In this document: one piece after another, positions 1 through 13,699 of the stretch
Numbering within the stretch: position 1 is the first letter of the stretch
How the letters are laid out: every line of letters starts with the position of its first letter
Program-made: the position numbers and the translations under genes
The notes under the pieces: model-generated
What the model was told of the DNA's origin: nothing
Database searches by the model: none
The model's input: only the letters and a program-made list of their open reading frames with translations
DNA from: Sphagnum compactum
Taxonomy: Eukaryota > Bryophyta > Sphagnopsida > Sphagnales
Assembly (NCBI GenBank): GCA_965153455.1
Contig: OZ234494.1
Span: 4,960,001 to 5,024,000, forward strand
Direction of reading: 5' to 3'
Length of the DNA stretch: 64,000 nt

Positions 1-2078
1 GTAGCATTTTGGCTACACATGCAGGAAAAATAGGTAAAATATTGTGAAAATGTGCAAATTTCATGCTTTGGATCACTTATTTCATTAGGCTCTAAAACAT
101 GAATGCCCAATAGGCTACACTATTTCTAACAGTCATAATGGGTGAACACAATGCCCAACCTCTCACCACCTATTTGAGTCCCCATGTATGCACATGGTTT
201 TTTACTCTAGAATTTGTATGCCTATGTGGGTTGGCTATGGTTTATTTAACATCTGAAATGGCCAAGTGAATAGAACCCACCACCTTGATTTACAAGGCAA
301 AAATGACTCTTAGCCAATTGGCTCCTGATAAATAAAATGAAATAACCCACCAAGTAAAATGTTCACTCTGCGGAAGCCATGTTCAACCTGTAGGTTTTCT
401 TGAATGGAGGTTATCATTTTCCCACAACTTGCACTAGCTTCTACAATTGGCTCATGTGCTAAAATACCACTATTAGAGATCAAAGATCAAAAGGTGTAGT
501 AGTTGCTATTCTGAGTCATATCTTCATATGCAAAGTGCCCAGAATATTAGTTGTAAGCTTTCTTAATGTCTTTGTTGGCTCTGCCCTTCAGGGTAGAGAC
601 ATTGTGATGCACCCAGAAAGGGGCCAAAGTTTGGTATCCCCGCATTCTAGGGTCACTGTAAAAAAATTCAGACATAATTGAAACATCCACTTGGGTTTCA
701 CCATGCTATGTTGAATGTTTATCATCTTTGTGGATGTCATTTAAAGGGCAGAGTCATTATGTGACCAGCTGTGTTTACTATGTACCAGGACCGCAGTATG
801 GCACCTTCTGATCCATGTGGTATTTAGCATGAGAGTTTTTCACAGTGATGTGTAGCATCAATAAGAGTCTGCACCCATGAAATTCTTACAAGGGGTGTTG
901 TGTGGAGGTTGTATGAGAAAGGTTTGCTGATGAACTACTTTTGAGGAGCAGTAAAATTGGCATGGGTTTTGTCCTGAAAGCAAGACATCCTTTTTGCAGG
1001 AAGATAAGTAACTTTTTTTCATGATGACTAATGTGAACATCCCTACACCCTGCTACAGAACCATGTGGGTGCTGCACAGGGTGCCACACTAACACCCACA
1101 AAGCTCATAGGGGGTGTTCAACATCCTCCAGGTATTGGCAGCTGAGTTTAAGTGAGGCCGATGTCTACACAGATGATCATGGGACCATAACAATCCAACT
1201 CACAAAACAAGAGGAACATTTTAAAATCTAGAATCATGCACAGGGTTGTCCTACTTTTCTCATGACAAGACCTGAGATTGTGACATCTCTCTAGATTGCA
1301 TTAAGCAGAATGCATCGTCTTCACCTTTACAAACCACTTCCAAGTGCTGAACAATTGCCATGAACTTGACTTATTTACCAATTGATATTTCCATCCAACA
1401 TATGGTCACCATCCATATAAGAACTATGTTTCAACCATCAGCAAGAAAAACTCTACCTTGAAAGCTAACACTTCCACTCAAAAAGTTCAACTCACAGATA
1501 GTTATTGGCAAATGAGAAGGTAGATAAATGAGCCTAGGTTGGTGCCCAATTCCTGAAATCAATAGTTCAATAACCAAACAAGCATATGGTATATTTACCC
1601 ACTTTTCACTTGATGGATTGAACCTGGATATGCTGAAAATGCTGACCAATCAGGAAACTAAAGAAAGGTTCAACAAAGAAAACATGAAATAACATACAAA
1701 CATCACCTCAAAGCATCATTACAACTCCTTACCCAATACAATGATCAATTCAAGGATACTGATGGTCAAGACTGATACCTCAAACCTTTGTTGGTCCACA
1801 CTTAAAATGTGTCATAGATTTTAATAGTCTCAACTTCCACTCAGTGTCCAAAATAACTCCATAGAGACATAAGATGAAAGAGGCACCAGACCTAAGTGCT
1901 AAAAATTGGCAGAGGCATGAAACCAAAACTCCAGGGAGGTTGCTCCATGGCCACGTTTTCAGTGGTACCACATCTGATAATGCTGTGGAACCTTGACTCT
2001 GTAACAATCCCACTAGACATGCTATTGTAAACAAAATGAACTTGATGAGATAGTCTTTGACAAGACAGATTATTGGTA
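1..2078. other. Intergenic, no gene recognised
   Basis: AT-rich sequence with only short open frames on both strands and no family I recognise. It lies downstream (3') of the PPR-DYW remnant, so part may be its former 3' flank. Confidence 0.6.
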
Positions 2079-2870
2079 TCACCAGTAGTCCCTGCAAGAA
2101 CAAACACCAACTTCAAAGTGATGAAAGAGATTGGCATCCCTCACCATGATTGCTCTCCCAACTATTTTTGAGATAAAAGTTATGGATGTGTGAAAATCTT
2201 CACAAAACCACAGATATTTTCTTACTCGGAGAGGATTACCAGGAGCTATGTTGATGAGCCCAAATGCAATAGCTAGTTTCTCATTATGGTGGCACAAATG
2301 AAGCACCTTTTCTTCTTCCACATCATGCAGAACAAATTTTGTATAAACGACATATACACATGATTGCTGATGACAATCTCTGCAGTGTTGCACAGATTTC
2401 AATCATCTGAGGGTGGTCCTAATCAACTTCTACAAACGTATGCACCCATTACTCACTTCAATCCAGTTGCAACCTGGCTATTTCTTCACACTTATTGCCT
2501 TCCTCTGCTGTTTGACATTCCCACAGAGATGGCCATTGCCAACAGCAGCAGAGATGTTTGTTTGCAGCACATAACCAGCAGCATTTTCAGGCTCCAATTC
2601 AAGAATTCGTTTAGCACTGCATTCTCCCATCTCCACATTGCCATGAATACTGAGTGTTGAGCAATGCCATCCATGGAGCCACATGTGGATTCCAGGGCAT
2701 TGCCCTGATCATCTTCTCTGCCTCTTGTAGATAGCCAGCATTGCCAAGAAGGTCAACCATGCACGTGTAATGTTCCTATTTTGCAGAAATCATATACTGT
2801 GTGACCATTGAAGCATAACAGCGAATGCCTTCATCACCAGACCTGCATGGCTACAAGGTAAAATTAAGGC
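2079..2870 (-). pseudogene. PPR protein, E/DYW C-terminal remnant (broken)
   Basis: C-terminal end of a plant organelle RNA-editing PPR protein of the PLS-E-DYW class. Reading the minus strand: a last PPR-like piece ([17 protein letters not shown], about 2700-2760), the E domain ([20 protein letters not shown], about 2570-2645), then the DYW domain at 2081-2340. The DYW domain shows LHDVEEE, a degenerate HxE zinc motif (CHHNEKLAIAFGLIN), SKIVGRAIMVRDAN and a terminal CSCRDYW followed directly by TGA. It is broken: a frameshift separates the PPR part from the E domain, at least two in-frame stops lie near 2430-2470, and another frameshift lies near 2380. The canonical CGDCH zinc-binding motif reads CEDFH here, so even the DYW part has lost a ligand. 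The N-terminal PPR array is missing; similarity fades above 2870. It is a dead copy, either a truncated duplicate or a remnant left after loss of the 5' part. Confidence 0.9.
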
Positions 2871-5230
2871 TGGGCAACTTAAGACCTTGCAAGCCCGAGA
2901 AGGGCACCAGTGTCGCAACCAGAAACAAGCTTGAGCAGACTGGTTCGAAGCACAGCTCGCCACAAATAAGACGAAACAATCGAGAGTCTTGCGTGCAAAG
3001 AAGACTGTAACGTTCAGGCCAAATTGGTGAGCGTGATACTACAGTACGCAGACGTAAACAACGATGAAGGGCAAGATGCAATGGAAAATGAGAGGGGACA
3101 CGAGCCACAATAACGGATGAAGCACTTGCCCGGCCCCCATTCCCACCCTCGGGCGAAATCTCGACACCGTTTTCCTTGTTTCGTTCTGAATCCGACTTAT
3201 AAGTAAGATTCATCATTTTGTTGTCGTGATTTTAAGAAATTCTAATTTAATTTGTGTTGGATCTGATCTAGTGTTGTCGTGTGTGTATTTTTAGTTCTTT
3301 AAAATTCAGATCCTTGTTTTTGTTTTTTGGATCTGAAATTGGAAGATTTTTAGTTTTGATGTCGTGTTCTTCACATCTGTTGCGAAGAGAATGAATCTCT
3401 GTGAAAGGATTTGAGGGCCGTAATACGAACAAGCGCCCGGAAAAGAAAAAACAAACTTCGCAGCACGGTGTCGCTAAAACTGACTCTAGGTGGGGGGATG
3501 ATGAACATGGCTGTTGGAAGATCGTCTCCTCCTTTGGCTGTAAAACTGCAGCCAGTGATTTTCCATAAACTGGCGCTCGCAAGGAGAGTAGATGCACATT
3601 TTCACTTCCACTATGTATAATATTTCAAGGTTGTCGAGAGCTTCATCAAAAGTAGGAAATTCGATTTTGCTGAGATGGTAATTTTTTTAGGGCTGACACG
3701 ATCCTCTTGAGCGAGTTGTAACGCATCCATGATGCAGCAACTTTCTTGTCTGACTTGAATCATCAGCCATCTTTCGTCCCAAAAAGCATTCATGAAATTT
3801 TTGGAAAAAGCAGAAAAAAACCAGAGAAACAGAAAGCACCCGTGCGTTACACGATATGATTGCTGGTAGGGTTCAGAAGAATTAACAGGAAGCTCATCAT
3901 CAGGAAGAACATCGAGGAGGAACTCAGGCAGGTTCTGTGTTTCTGTCTTCTCTAAACCTTTGAAGAGTTATAGGTATTAGGATCTCGTGATACCACGCTT
4001 CATGAGCTCTTCAAGAAGTTCCACATGGCAGAAGGACTTTTTGAAGAAGTTACTAAAGTGCGCAAGCTTTGATCTTTTCGTCCGTTTATGTACCATTCGG
4101 AAAATACCAATCTGTGAGAAAATATCTACTTCCTGACGTCATGGAAACAAGTAGTGAGCGTTCTACAATGACAGTGTGCATCTGCTTGTAAACATTTTTA
4201 ACGTACTTCTTTCTCCTAGTATACGTGTCTTGTTGCGAAGCTCCCACCGGATCCGGAAGAGGAAAATCACGACGTAGAAACTCCTATATTCGGTGTCTGC
4301 AGCAGCGGGTCCCTCTTTTTCTTCTTCTTTGAATAAAAATGTGCCGTGGCGACCGGATCTAGAGATAAGAAGGCATGGCCCTTGGCAGTTTGTCTTCTTG
4401 CCGTGCATCACCCTGCAGGACATCATATTGACCCGGTTTCTTCGATCGTCACTCACTTTTGCTTGCTTGATCTCAGTGTCAATGAATGCCCTATCCAATC
4501 ACTGCATGATACTTCTCTGTCGATCCTTCCCCTTTTGGCTCCATTCATACTGTCTTGAGAGGCTAGATTGAACACGAGCATGTTAGTCTTCTGCTACGAT
4601 TTGCAACGTTTCACTGGTGCTGTTCGTTCTTACATACCTATATTTCCTCAGGAATACCTACTCTTTTTGCTCGGACAGAATTGTTTGCGGGCCTCCGGGT
4701 GTTACGTTTTATGCTTCCTCTGACGAGCTTAGACAGTGGTTTGCTTTTCGTTGCATTGATAAGCCAAATTTTGTACATGGCCTTGATTGCTAATATTAGG
4801 TTTGGATTGCTCATCTTCACAGGCCATTCGAAAGCATGCTTCCCCTCATTGCCATTGATTTATTATCTTGTGGAATTACATTGTTATTTGTATTTCTCTT
4901 ATGATTCAGGCACTCACGGATGGAAGAACCTGCAGTTATATTCATAACTCTGGCAGCAAAGAGCCATATTATAATGAGGTACACGAGCATGAGAAGCACT
5001 GAGAGCATAATTCACAATTTCACTCCTATGAAACACAATTGTTTGCACATGTTGTTGCTTCAATTGGCAATTCCTGTGCAAAACTGTAGTGGTGAAACTA
5101 GCAGGTTGTCATCTGAATGCATTCATTAGAGGCCTTCAACACGGGTTCCAGCAATTTACAACCCAAAGTAGTCTGGAGCATTTGATGTAAGCAAAATGCT
5201 TCCTCCACCTCTCAGGGATGGTAATCTTGC
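2871..5230. other. GC-richer, CpG-containing stretch, no gene identified
   Basis: Base composition and CpG content look genic compared with the transposon regions, and short open frames occur on both strands (for example minus 2851-3216 and 4163-4498, plus 4293-4571). None matches a family I know and none chains into a convincing spliced gene. It could hold untranslated exons, a non-coding transcript or a decayed gene. Confidence 0.4.
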
Positions 5231-5601
5231 CTGTTCAAATGATTGCTTTCACTCCAAATCAGCTGCTTGGGACCTTTCCTAGCAACATTAGCAGCAAACA
5301 GAAAGCACCCCGTTTTCTCTAGCTACTGGAGAAACACACGGAAAAGTTGGGATGGTTGGACAAGAGATTTAGGGTTTCTACAGTTAGCACTCTCTCTACA
5401 GAGCTGCAAACACGAGGTACAAGACAATAGTCACAAGACCAAGGCCCAGTGGGTATCTAAACATCAGGATAGTAGGTCTTCTGACCAAATTTGGCCGAAC
5501 TCTCTTCAGGCTTGAATTTGGCAATCCTGCATTTGTTGTAGCTGGGTTGAAGCCTCGTTTGGATGACACAGGGGAAGTTTGATGATAAGATTCTTTGGCA
5601 T

Positions 5602-7381
5602 TTAGTCACAGTCAGAGAGAAATGATTTGCCAGCTTCATAAGTGGACCAGCAAATGGCAGCAGCTGGTGTGTGGAAGAGAACACGAGGTCGAAGCCCACG
5701 CAGCAGTGCTGAAAGCCCTTCCTCTGCTACTATTCTACGCACAGCATCTACAACTGAGCAGCTCATGAACCGCTGTGCCCCTGACACCCCCTGCCACTCC
5801 CTCACCAAGGTTCAAAACCCCTTCAGCCCTTCCATCCAATCCAAAAGCAGGTACAAAATGAAACTGAAAACACATGCATCAAGTAAGCATTTGGATACCA
5901 GTGGAGCTCTTAATCATAGATATGGTTCCTTCAGAGCTTCACATTGCTCCAATTTCACACAATTGAAGAAAATTTCTCTCTCTCTCCCTCTCTCTCTCTG
6001 TCTCAAAGTTTCCATTCAGTTAGTGATTTGGTTCTTGACGAAAATTGCAATAGAATTGCAACTTGCAACGACTTGGAAAATAGTCAGGCTTGACGTTCAC
6101 CTACTCGAAGGACAAACTCCTTTGACAATGAAAACTGCAAATTTCCTGATCTGGCGGTTCTATCAGGCATACTGATTTCACGCTTTGTGCACTTTCTTGT
6201 CCATGACTGATAAGTAAGAAATTCATAATGTCAATCAACTGTTGTTTACATTGCAGTGGCAAGGGCACTGCGATGTAAACAGAGCTTGTAACAATGCTCT
6301 TGCTTTCCTTCCCTCACCAGAAGGCTGATCTGAAGAGCTGAAATTACTGAGAGAGAGAGTTTTTTCAGCCAAGAAATTGCCCCGTAAAAGTCCTTTGGAT
6401 AGGATCCACCGGGACGGTGTACCTGGCACTGAAGGCGGGTCTTAACAACGTCCAGAGGCGTGGTCACAGCGCTAGCGAGTGCTCCTGCAGCACCACCTGC
6501 AGTCACGTGCACCAGTAAGTGCTCCTCGTCCACTTTGTCTGGCGATACCTCCATCAGCAGCTGGCATCACAAATGCGTTGTGCACAAGTGAGAGGAGAAT
6601 GATTGGAAAAGCATCCTTGCTGCTGGTGATTCAAACACTTACACAATCCCTCCTTAGAAAAGTAAAACTAAAGACTTGCAGCGTGAGGAATGGAATGGAA
6701 ATCTACCTTTTTTGCAGCTTCATAGGATGCAAAATGTACAGCTGTGAAGGGAACATTCATGATGACAGTAGTAGGGTACGAAGTATAGAAAGCTCCAAAT
6801 CCTTCTACTCGAAGCATAGTCGCGATGCAATGCGTCAAACCCCTGTAGGGAGTGTGCTTCAGCTGTAATCTTTGCTTCACAACGTCCATGGGAGTGAAAA
6901 CGGCATCACTGGCCACTGTTGCCAGCGCTCCTGCAGCCCCGTGTGCCAGAGGATGGTATCCTTTTTCATTCCCGCCCAACTTCTGCTTGCAAACTTCGTA
7001 CACGGAGAAGTAAACAGCATGGGCAGGTCCAGCTCCTAGACCCATTGCTCCAATCCCTCGGTACAGTCCCACAGCCCCCTCTGATTTGACGATGGAAACC
7101 AGAGCCCTAGAGACTGTTGAGTGACGAGAACCACCAGCACTTGCTAACATCTGCATTCGTGTTTTCAGCGTATCAACGGGGAACATTGCCATGTGTTCCA
7201 CCATTCCGGCGACAGAACCAGCAAGCATGTAGTGGCCAAATTTAAGTCCATCGTGTAGCTCATTCTCTTTTGCTTGAGTGACGCTCTCACGCTTAGGAAA
7301 ACTGGTCAGGTCTGCCTCATGGGCATAGCTTAACGGTGACAACCGATGCCTTTCTCGCAGATCAGACGCTGTCTCAGCCAT
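5602..7381 (-). CDS. MIT: Mitoferrin-type mitochondrial iron carrier, three exons
   Basis: Complete 333-residue member of the mitochondrial carrier family, mitoferrin branch (Arabidopsis MIT1/MIT2 type), predicted to import iron across the inner mitochondrial membrane for Fe-S cluster and haem synthesis. Exons on the minus strand: 7381-6707, 6560-6423 and 5790-5602, all joined in phase 0 at GT-AG introns; stop TAA at 5604-5602. The three carrier repeats each carry the Px[DE]xx[KR] signature: PVDTLK (residues 68-73), PMDVVK (164-169) and PLDVVK (260-265). Mitoferrin-typical second-half helices are present: GPAHAVYFSVYE (about 118-129), MNVPFTAVHFASYE (208-221) and TPAAAICWSTYE near the C-terminus. 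The start is the first ATG of the long first exon; the N-terminal 45 residues are polar, as in plant homologues. The family assignment is secure; iron transport is inferred from homology. Confidence 0.95.
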
Positions 7382-9448
7382 GCGCTATGCCACAGAAATT
7401 AAGTCTCTTGACTTTACCACCACCTCCACCTCTCTTACCGGGTTACACTTGTTTCCAACGGGATAGCTCTAGAAGGAGCTTCTGGAGCAGAATCAAACGT
7501 CTACGTGCTCCTTGAAGGCTAAACACGCTGAATTGCATGCAAGATTGAGGTAACTTCTGATCCTGTCCACAATTCCAATTGGTTCCAATTTCAGTACTGG
7601 AAAAAAAATCTCATACAATGCATCTCTGCACTAGGTGCGATTGAGTAGAATACAGTCACAGATGTTCCTGATCTCCATTCTCAATTGGGACAGATGCAAA
7701 CATCCTCCTGCTCTCTTCCCGTTCAGCTCTTTCTGCAGCCTCCTTCTTTGCTTCTGTTACTAGTGATTAAGTCCAGATCTATATTCTTGTTCTATTCATG
7801 GAGGAAAAGCCCCAAAATCCAATAACTAGTGTAGAGCTCAAAGCTTTTACAAAACTTAGTTGCTGATGAGATCAGTACAAGATCCCCATAATAGCCTGTG
7901 AATTGACACTCTGCAAAGCTAACATCGGATCCGACAAACCAGGAAGGAGTACCTATTGGAGACAGAGCAGAAGATATATACACGAAATGACTCTCTCCGC
8001 GAGTTCTTTGCATTATAGACAAACACAATGTTATTTTGCTTACTTGTGCAGTGACGCAGGCGGACGGGTGCAGACGAAGAGGGAGTACAAAGAATCAACC
8101 TCCCTATAAAAAAGTGCAACGTTCTACTTCAAATTGGCTGGCCCTATAGCAAATCAGGTAAGTAAGAATTATTGCTTTTCATTTCACAACCTCCTTTTTT
8201 TTTTTTTTTTCTCCTTTGCAAATGGCATCATCATCAGCACTTTTATTCACAATCATCCACAAGAGTAGGGATCCCTGGGGCACCGTGTTACATCTTCCTA
8301 AATAGTATCTATCTGCCTTTTGTGGCTAAGATATTAATCAACCCTTTGCCATCTGCCTTTAGTAGGTAACATTACCAAACTCAATTGTATTGAAATCAAT
8401 CACACTTGGCCAGAGTCATCCATCCAACACCCGCCAGTTCACCACAAAGGATGGATGGTCTGTGGACAGGAAATTGGTTTCTCATTGCATTAATGTCCCA
8501 TAACTAACCACGGTGTATGAACAGCCATGTATGAACCATCCACATGCATCTACATACCTAGTAGCAACCCAATAAAACTTATGGTTTTTAGTTTTTACCA
8601 TGGTGCCAGTGTAGGTGATGGTAGATTATCCACAACTGAGATAAAACACTCACACAGTTGCCATTTTAATGAGCAAAGCTTATATTTGTTGAAAACTACA
8701 ATGAGGACACTTCTTCTCCCTTGTTGTTTCACCTTCACCCAAATGGCTAGTGAAGGCAAAATCTTATTTCGGATGTAGTAGGTATGCGCATGATCTGGAA
8801 CACTAGTGGATGTTCATCTTCAGGATTCTTTTGGAGGCTTAAAATTTATTATTGGAGGGACAAAAGCTTTGTGGCCTCAAGTTAAAGATAACAGATGCAT
8901 GATACCAAGCTTCACCTATTTATCATTGTTTTAAGATGAGGGGGGCTTTCCATTCCATATGAAAAACACATAGGTATGTGTGCACTGACTGGGTCAGATC
9001 CCCAAAACGACTTTCTTTTGTTATTAAGTGAACAGTTGAAGTCTTTGGTACGCAACTTCTTGAGTGGGTGAATGAAGGAAGCTCATGGGAGCTTTATTTG
9101 TGATTGGGTGCATCTAGAATAAAATGTATGTGTCCTTCAGGTTTCAAACTCTCAAAATCATTAGTTACTCTTACAAACCCTAGACACCTATAGTGTTATA
9201 TAGTTACTATGTGTGATTTTTTGTGCATATCACTACTTCTTTTATGTTGTCTTGCCAAAGGAACTTGACTTCAGCAATCTTTTTCAATTCCCTGACAGGA
9301 CTAGATTTGTGTGGTTGTATTATCTCTTTTCATGTATAGATGATTTGTGTGATTTTCAGACTACCTGACAAAGATTGCAAAATTGTGAAATGTTATTCAA
9401 CTGAATAATTGCAAAAGGCAGATTTGTATTTACTAAGTAGGTCAAGAG
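7382..9448. other. Upstream of mitoferrin, no gene recognised
   Basis: The first several hundred bases (7382-8150) are moderately CpG-containing and probably include the mitoferrin 5' UTR and promoter. I could not fix a transcription start. A T-run lies at about 8197-8211. Beyond about 8200 the sequence is AT-rich with no recognisable coding content. Confidence 0.5.
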
Positions 9449-9620
9449 CAGTGTTGTGCATGTAAATGTTTTTACATTTACACTGCGTGTAAGTGTAGAA
9501 AATTTGCTTAGAAAAGTGTAAGTGTACAACAATGTAAACAAATTTTAGGTAATGTAAAACAATGTAAGTGTAAATGTTTTACATTTTTTACACTTTTTTC
9601 ACACTTAACAATTTTTTTTG
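9449..9620. repeat. hAT-terminus-like sequence with GTGTAAGTGT subrepeats
   Basis: Begins CAGTGTTGTGCATGTAA, a form resembling hAT terminal repeats. It is followed by many copies of GTGTAAGTGT, TGTAAATGT and their reverse complements (TTTACATT, TTTACACTT). The same opening word recurs at 42422. It lies about 2 kb upstream of the hAT coding relic, so it may be that element's left end. No matching right end or 8-bp target duplication was found. Confidence 0.4.
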
Positions 9621-10199
9621 CATTGATTTACATTGTCATTTTTTTCAATACTTTTTGTTTTTTATATTTATAACTTTTTGAATTATTTTATACTTAGATT
9701 AATTTACATAACATTTATGTTGCTTTATGCTATCTAAGTGTAAAACAAGAATGTAAATAGAAAGTGTGAGACTCAAAAGCAAAGCAAGCTCCTAAGCTTG
9801 CAACAAGCAACGGCTATGGTGGGTGGCACATTTCACACAACCTCAAAAAACTTGCTAAAAGTTAAATCCTAGAGTTACCTCTTTTTACATTTACATGGTC
9901 AATTTTTTTAAGACACCTTGGGTTTTTATACACTTTGGATTTTGAAGTTTGGACAGTTGATCACCATGGTTGGTTGCACAACGCACCATTGGTGACTCCT
10001 CATCATCACCCAAATTCATTTTTCATGATTTTTTTTTCATGATCACTTAAAAAAATGCAAGTTTTCAACTCCTTAGTGCCCTTCTCAATTGTATTTCTTA
10101 AAAAGTATATTGTGATCTAGCTTTCTCATGATGCATAGCTACTATAGTCCATTTCATTTTGGTTGGTCTTGATCCTACAAACGATAGTCTAATGCCATT

Positions 10200-10760
10200 T
10201 TTTTTTATCGTGTTCATGGTAGGTTTCAATTCTCATTGTGTGTAGGCACTTACCAACATTGGGTCATCGCCATGGTGTGGCGATCACACACTAGCGAGTG
10301 CCCATAATTTTTCTTGATCATGTTCATGTTCATGGTCTGATTTTGTGTAAGCATTGGTGATTAACCAACAACGATCATGATCTAATTTTGTGTAGGCATT
10401 GGTGATTAAGCAACATCGATCATGATCATGGTGTGATGGCAGTAGTTGCCCATAATTGTTTTCCATCGTATTCATGATTTCATTTTGTGTACACATTAAC
10501 AAAATTGGTCATCATCATGGTGCAACAGTCATGCAATGGTAGGTGCCCATGCTTTTTTTCCCTCTTGTTCATGATTTTATTTGTGTAGGCAAAATGGTGG
10601 TGCGATGGTGGTAAGTGCACATTATTTTTTTCCTTCCTTTTCATGGTTTTTTTTGTGTGTAGGTAACATCGATCATCATCATGGTGAAGCAATTGTAGGT
10701 GGCCATAATTCGTTATCATGTTCGTCATTTTCTTTTGTGTAGACATCACCACAATAGTTT
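10200..10760. repeat. Degenerate tandem repeat (GATCATGATC / TTGTGTAGGCA)
   Basis: Several imperfect copies of a unit of roughly 60-110 bp containing TTTTGTGTAGGCA, CATCGATCATGATCATGG and TGCCCATAATT. Related words (CATCATCACC, GATCATGGTG) are scattered from 9960 to 11300, between the candidate hAT left end and the hAT coding region. Confidence 0.55.
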
Positions 10761-11479
10761 ATGATTTATCGCTAAACAAGAAACGTCTAGTGTGATCACT
10801 TGGAAACAATAGCCTAATCATTGTGCAATTGTCCAGTGTCATCAATGATTAGTGATCATCCATGCAATGCCGCAACAACTCAACAATAGTCCATTAATCA
10901 TCATGTTCATCTTTGAAGTTTGAAGTTTGAAGTTTTGGACCAATTTTGTAAGCTGATCATTGTGTTCATGTGTTGCATGCACGTTGCAATGCATCCATCA
11001 CCATCCCAACGGTCCTTGCCATTACCACAAATCAACATCACCATTCCATTTATGGTTACGTTTTTTGAAAACCAAACCTAATCATGGTGGTGTTGTGCAC
11101 ATTATAAACCATTGTAGTTGCCATTTGTGATTTAATCTTTTCTTAAAAAGTTCATTGTCATGCTACTAGAATCCATGGCCATTTCATGATTATCTTGTTT
11201 GTTTCAATCCTTTGTTGGTTTGGTCATTGTGAAATACTCTAAGTATTAGCAATCCACATGATCCATCATCATTGTTTTTTCTACTTTTGTTCTTGGTCAT
11301 CCTTTTATTCATTAACATGTCAAAAATATAGCCCCCTAAGAACTTCAAATATAAATATATTTTTTGGCGACAATTCTCGTCACTAACGTTGCTTCTTCTA
11401 TTAATTATTCACCTAATGATATTCCTACAATTTATAAATTGCAAAGTTTGAATGCATGACAATGGGTCAAACAATGGTA

Positions 11480-13620
11480 GTTAAGAACATTGAGATTGCA
11501 AAAAAAAGAAAAAGGGCTATGAGTTGAATACGCACTTCCAAAATAATTGGGCAATGAAACTTTTGTGGGCTAAATTTGTGTTAGGTTCTATTGGGAAAGT
11601 TATTCAAGTGCGATGCAAGATTTGCACATGAATTGAGGGCAAAGATAAGCTCTTGGTTCCAAAGTTAGATTCTATGTGAAAACATGTCAAGGTCATCACA
11701 AAGCTTTGGTAGCCACATGCCAAGGGTAAAAATGGGGGATCATTATTTCCTGAAAAAAAATTCTCATGTGGCCAATGAAGAGTTGTATTGTTCTAAAGGT
11801 TCTAAAATAATGTTGCAGCAAATAACTCATGGTGTCATTCAAGTTGACAAGAAGAAAAACATTGTGCAATTTGCTTTGATTTTCCTCTTGCTTAATCATG
11901 GCCGTCCCATGACAAATCATACAACAATGTAGAAACTATATGTTCAATTGAATGTTCTTAACAATCCAATGAAACTTAGGTCTAATCAAGCAAATTGGGA
12001 GATGGCAAATTCTATGCACGAATAAATTCTCAAAAAAACTTAAAATTTTGTAGTTGTTGGGAGATTTTAAAAAATAATTGCATATGAGGTTATTACCAAT
12101 CTTGGATTTTAGTCCATGTGTATGTGATGCAAGCATGGAGAAGGGTGCCTATCCTCCTCACACTTCAATGTGTTGTTGAAGGGGGTACTACAAATAATCT
12201 AACCTTTGTCATTACACAATCCGTGATGCGGCAAGGAGGGTTAACTAGAGAGGAAGTTGGTGAAAGGTTCATTTGCTTTGGTGTAGATGGAGCTTCTCTT
12301 TTTCAGGGATGCCGCACTGGAGTGACACCTCAACTAAAGGAGAAGCATTCTCCTTACATGATGGGGCAACATTGTATGGCCCATAAAACAAATCTTACAA
12401 TGCAAGCTTTGTCAAACTTAGCAATGGTGTCCAAGTTCGAGGATTTGCTCTAGTTTGTGTATGCTTATTTTTCAAGGTCCCCTAACCGCCATTTGGAATT
12501 CACTAAGCTTGCCAAAATCATGGAAATAAGAGGATTTAAGACTTTTCAAAATGTTCAAACTTAGTGGATTTCAATGTTGGAGCCTTTGAAATGTGTTTTG
12601 GTAGCATACAAAACATTGATTGTGAAGATGCCACAAGACAACATTTGTGTTGCTCAAGCAAGGTTGAATTTCAACCTCCTTTAATTGTGATCTTCACACA
12701 TTGCTAGCCTTGTCTTATTTGTTGCCATTATTGGAGGCAATTAATGTTTTGTTCAAGTTTGTTCAAGGAAAGGACGTTTTCATTTGCAATTTTGTAACAA
12801 TGGTTAAGATTTGTTAAGTTAACCTTTTCATGATGTGTTTTGATCCATTCACAAGCTACCAATGTGAACATTTCTAAGTTTTTTGTGACATTGTGAATAA
12901 CAGCTTTGCCACCATCACCCATAATTACGTTACTAACTTGAACAATGGTACAAAGAACTTATCTTTTTGTATTGCTAGTCATTCCTATCAAGCTCACATT
13001 TTTTATGCAATTGTTAGGGTAAATCAACTTGTGCGTAAGGATGTTTTTTTGACATCCATTGCATATGTGAAATGCCAATGTGTCGTTGTAGCTAAAATGT
13101 TTGTGACAGAATTAGAGAGGTGTTTTATGGATTCAAAGTTGATGGATGCATTTGGCATTGTGTATCATCAATTTTGGATGCAACCAAATGTAAAATTTTC
13201 TTTTTCTTTCCATCTCAGTGTCATCAAAAGACACTATTGAGAATTGAAACGGGTGAAACCTTCACTAAATTAGGTTGTTGAATCTTTGAATGCCAATCTC
13301 CTTGACATGCAACAATCCATGTTTAAGCTCACTATGAAAGCACAAGCAATCAAAGCTATGGCTGAGCCATTTAGTATGAATCTAGTTACAAAGTTGTGGA
13401 TGATAATTATCAATAATTTCAGTGTTATGTCAATGTTAAATGAGTATATGAAGATAACAAAAATAACAATTATTTTTGTGCACTTGGTTCAATGGAAGAT
13501 GAATGTACTTTCTCCACTCTTGCATTCATGAAGGACAAATTGTGCAATTGATTCGGGCCACATTTGAATATGATTGTTCACATGTTTGCACAAGAGTTTT
13601 TCACTTAGGAAAGCTTCCTT
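11480..13620 (+). mobile_element. DUF4371-type hAT transposase relic, copy 1
   Basis: Decayed coding sequence of a plant hAT-related transposase of the kind often annotated as ZNF862-like or DUF4371. In order: a zinc-finger-like start (QVRCKIC, KLDSM, near 11610-11685), the central DDE/DUF4371 part (GVDGASLFQGCRTGVTPQLK at 12283-12340; HCMAHKTNLTMQALSN at 12370-12420; SPNRHLEFTKLAKIME at 12480-12530; WISMLEPLKCVLVAYKTLIVKM at 12565-12630), MDAFGIVYHQFWMQPN at 13143-13190, and a hATC-like dimerisation segment (GSMEDECTF, then FMKDKL) at about 13488-13600. Stops and frameshifts interrupt it throughout, so it is inactive. A second copy of the same family lies at 35060-37400, and after removal of its own insertion the two span nearly the same length (about 2.0 kb). 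Confidence 0.88.
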
Positions 13621-13699
13621 TGTCACGAGGGCATTACTAGTTGGAAAGAACAAAAAATGCAAAATGGTGCTACCACTTAAGAATGGGTGTTGGGCCTTG

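Noticed and set aside
2851-3216. 121-codon minus-strand frame as a gene
   Set aside because: Unrecognised and partly overlaps the decayed PPR sequence in another frame.
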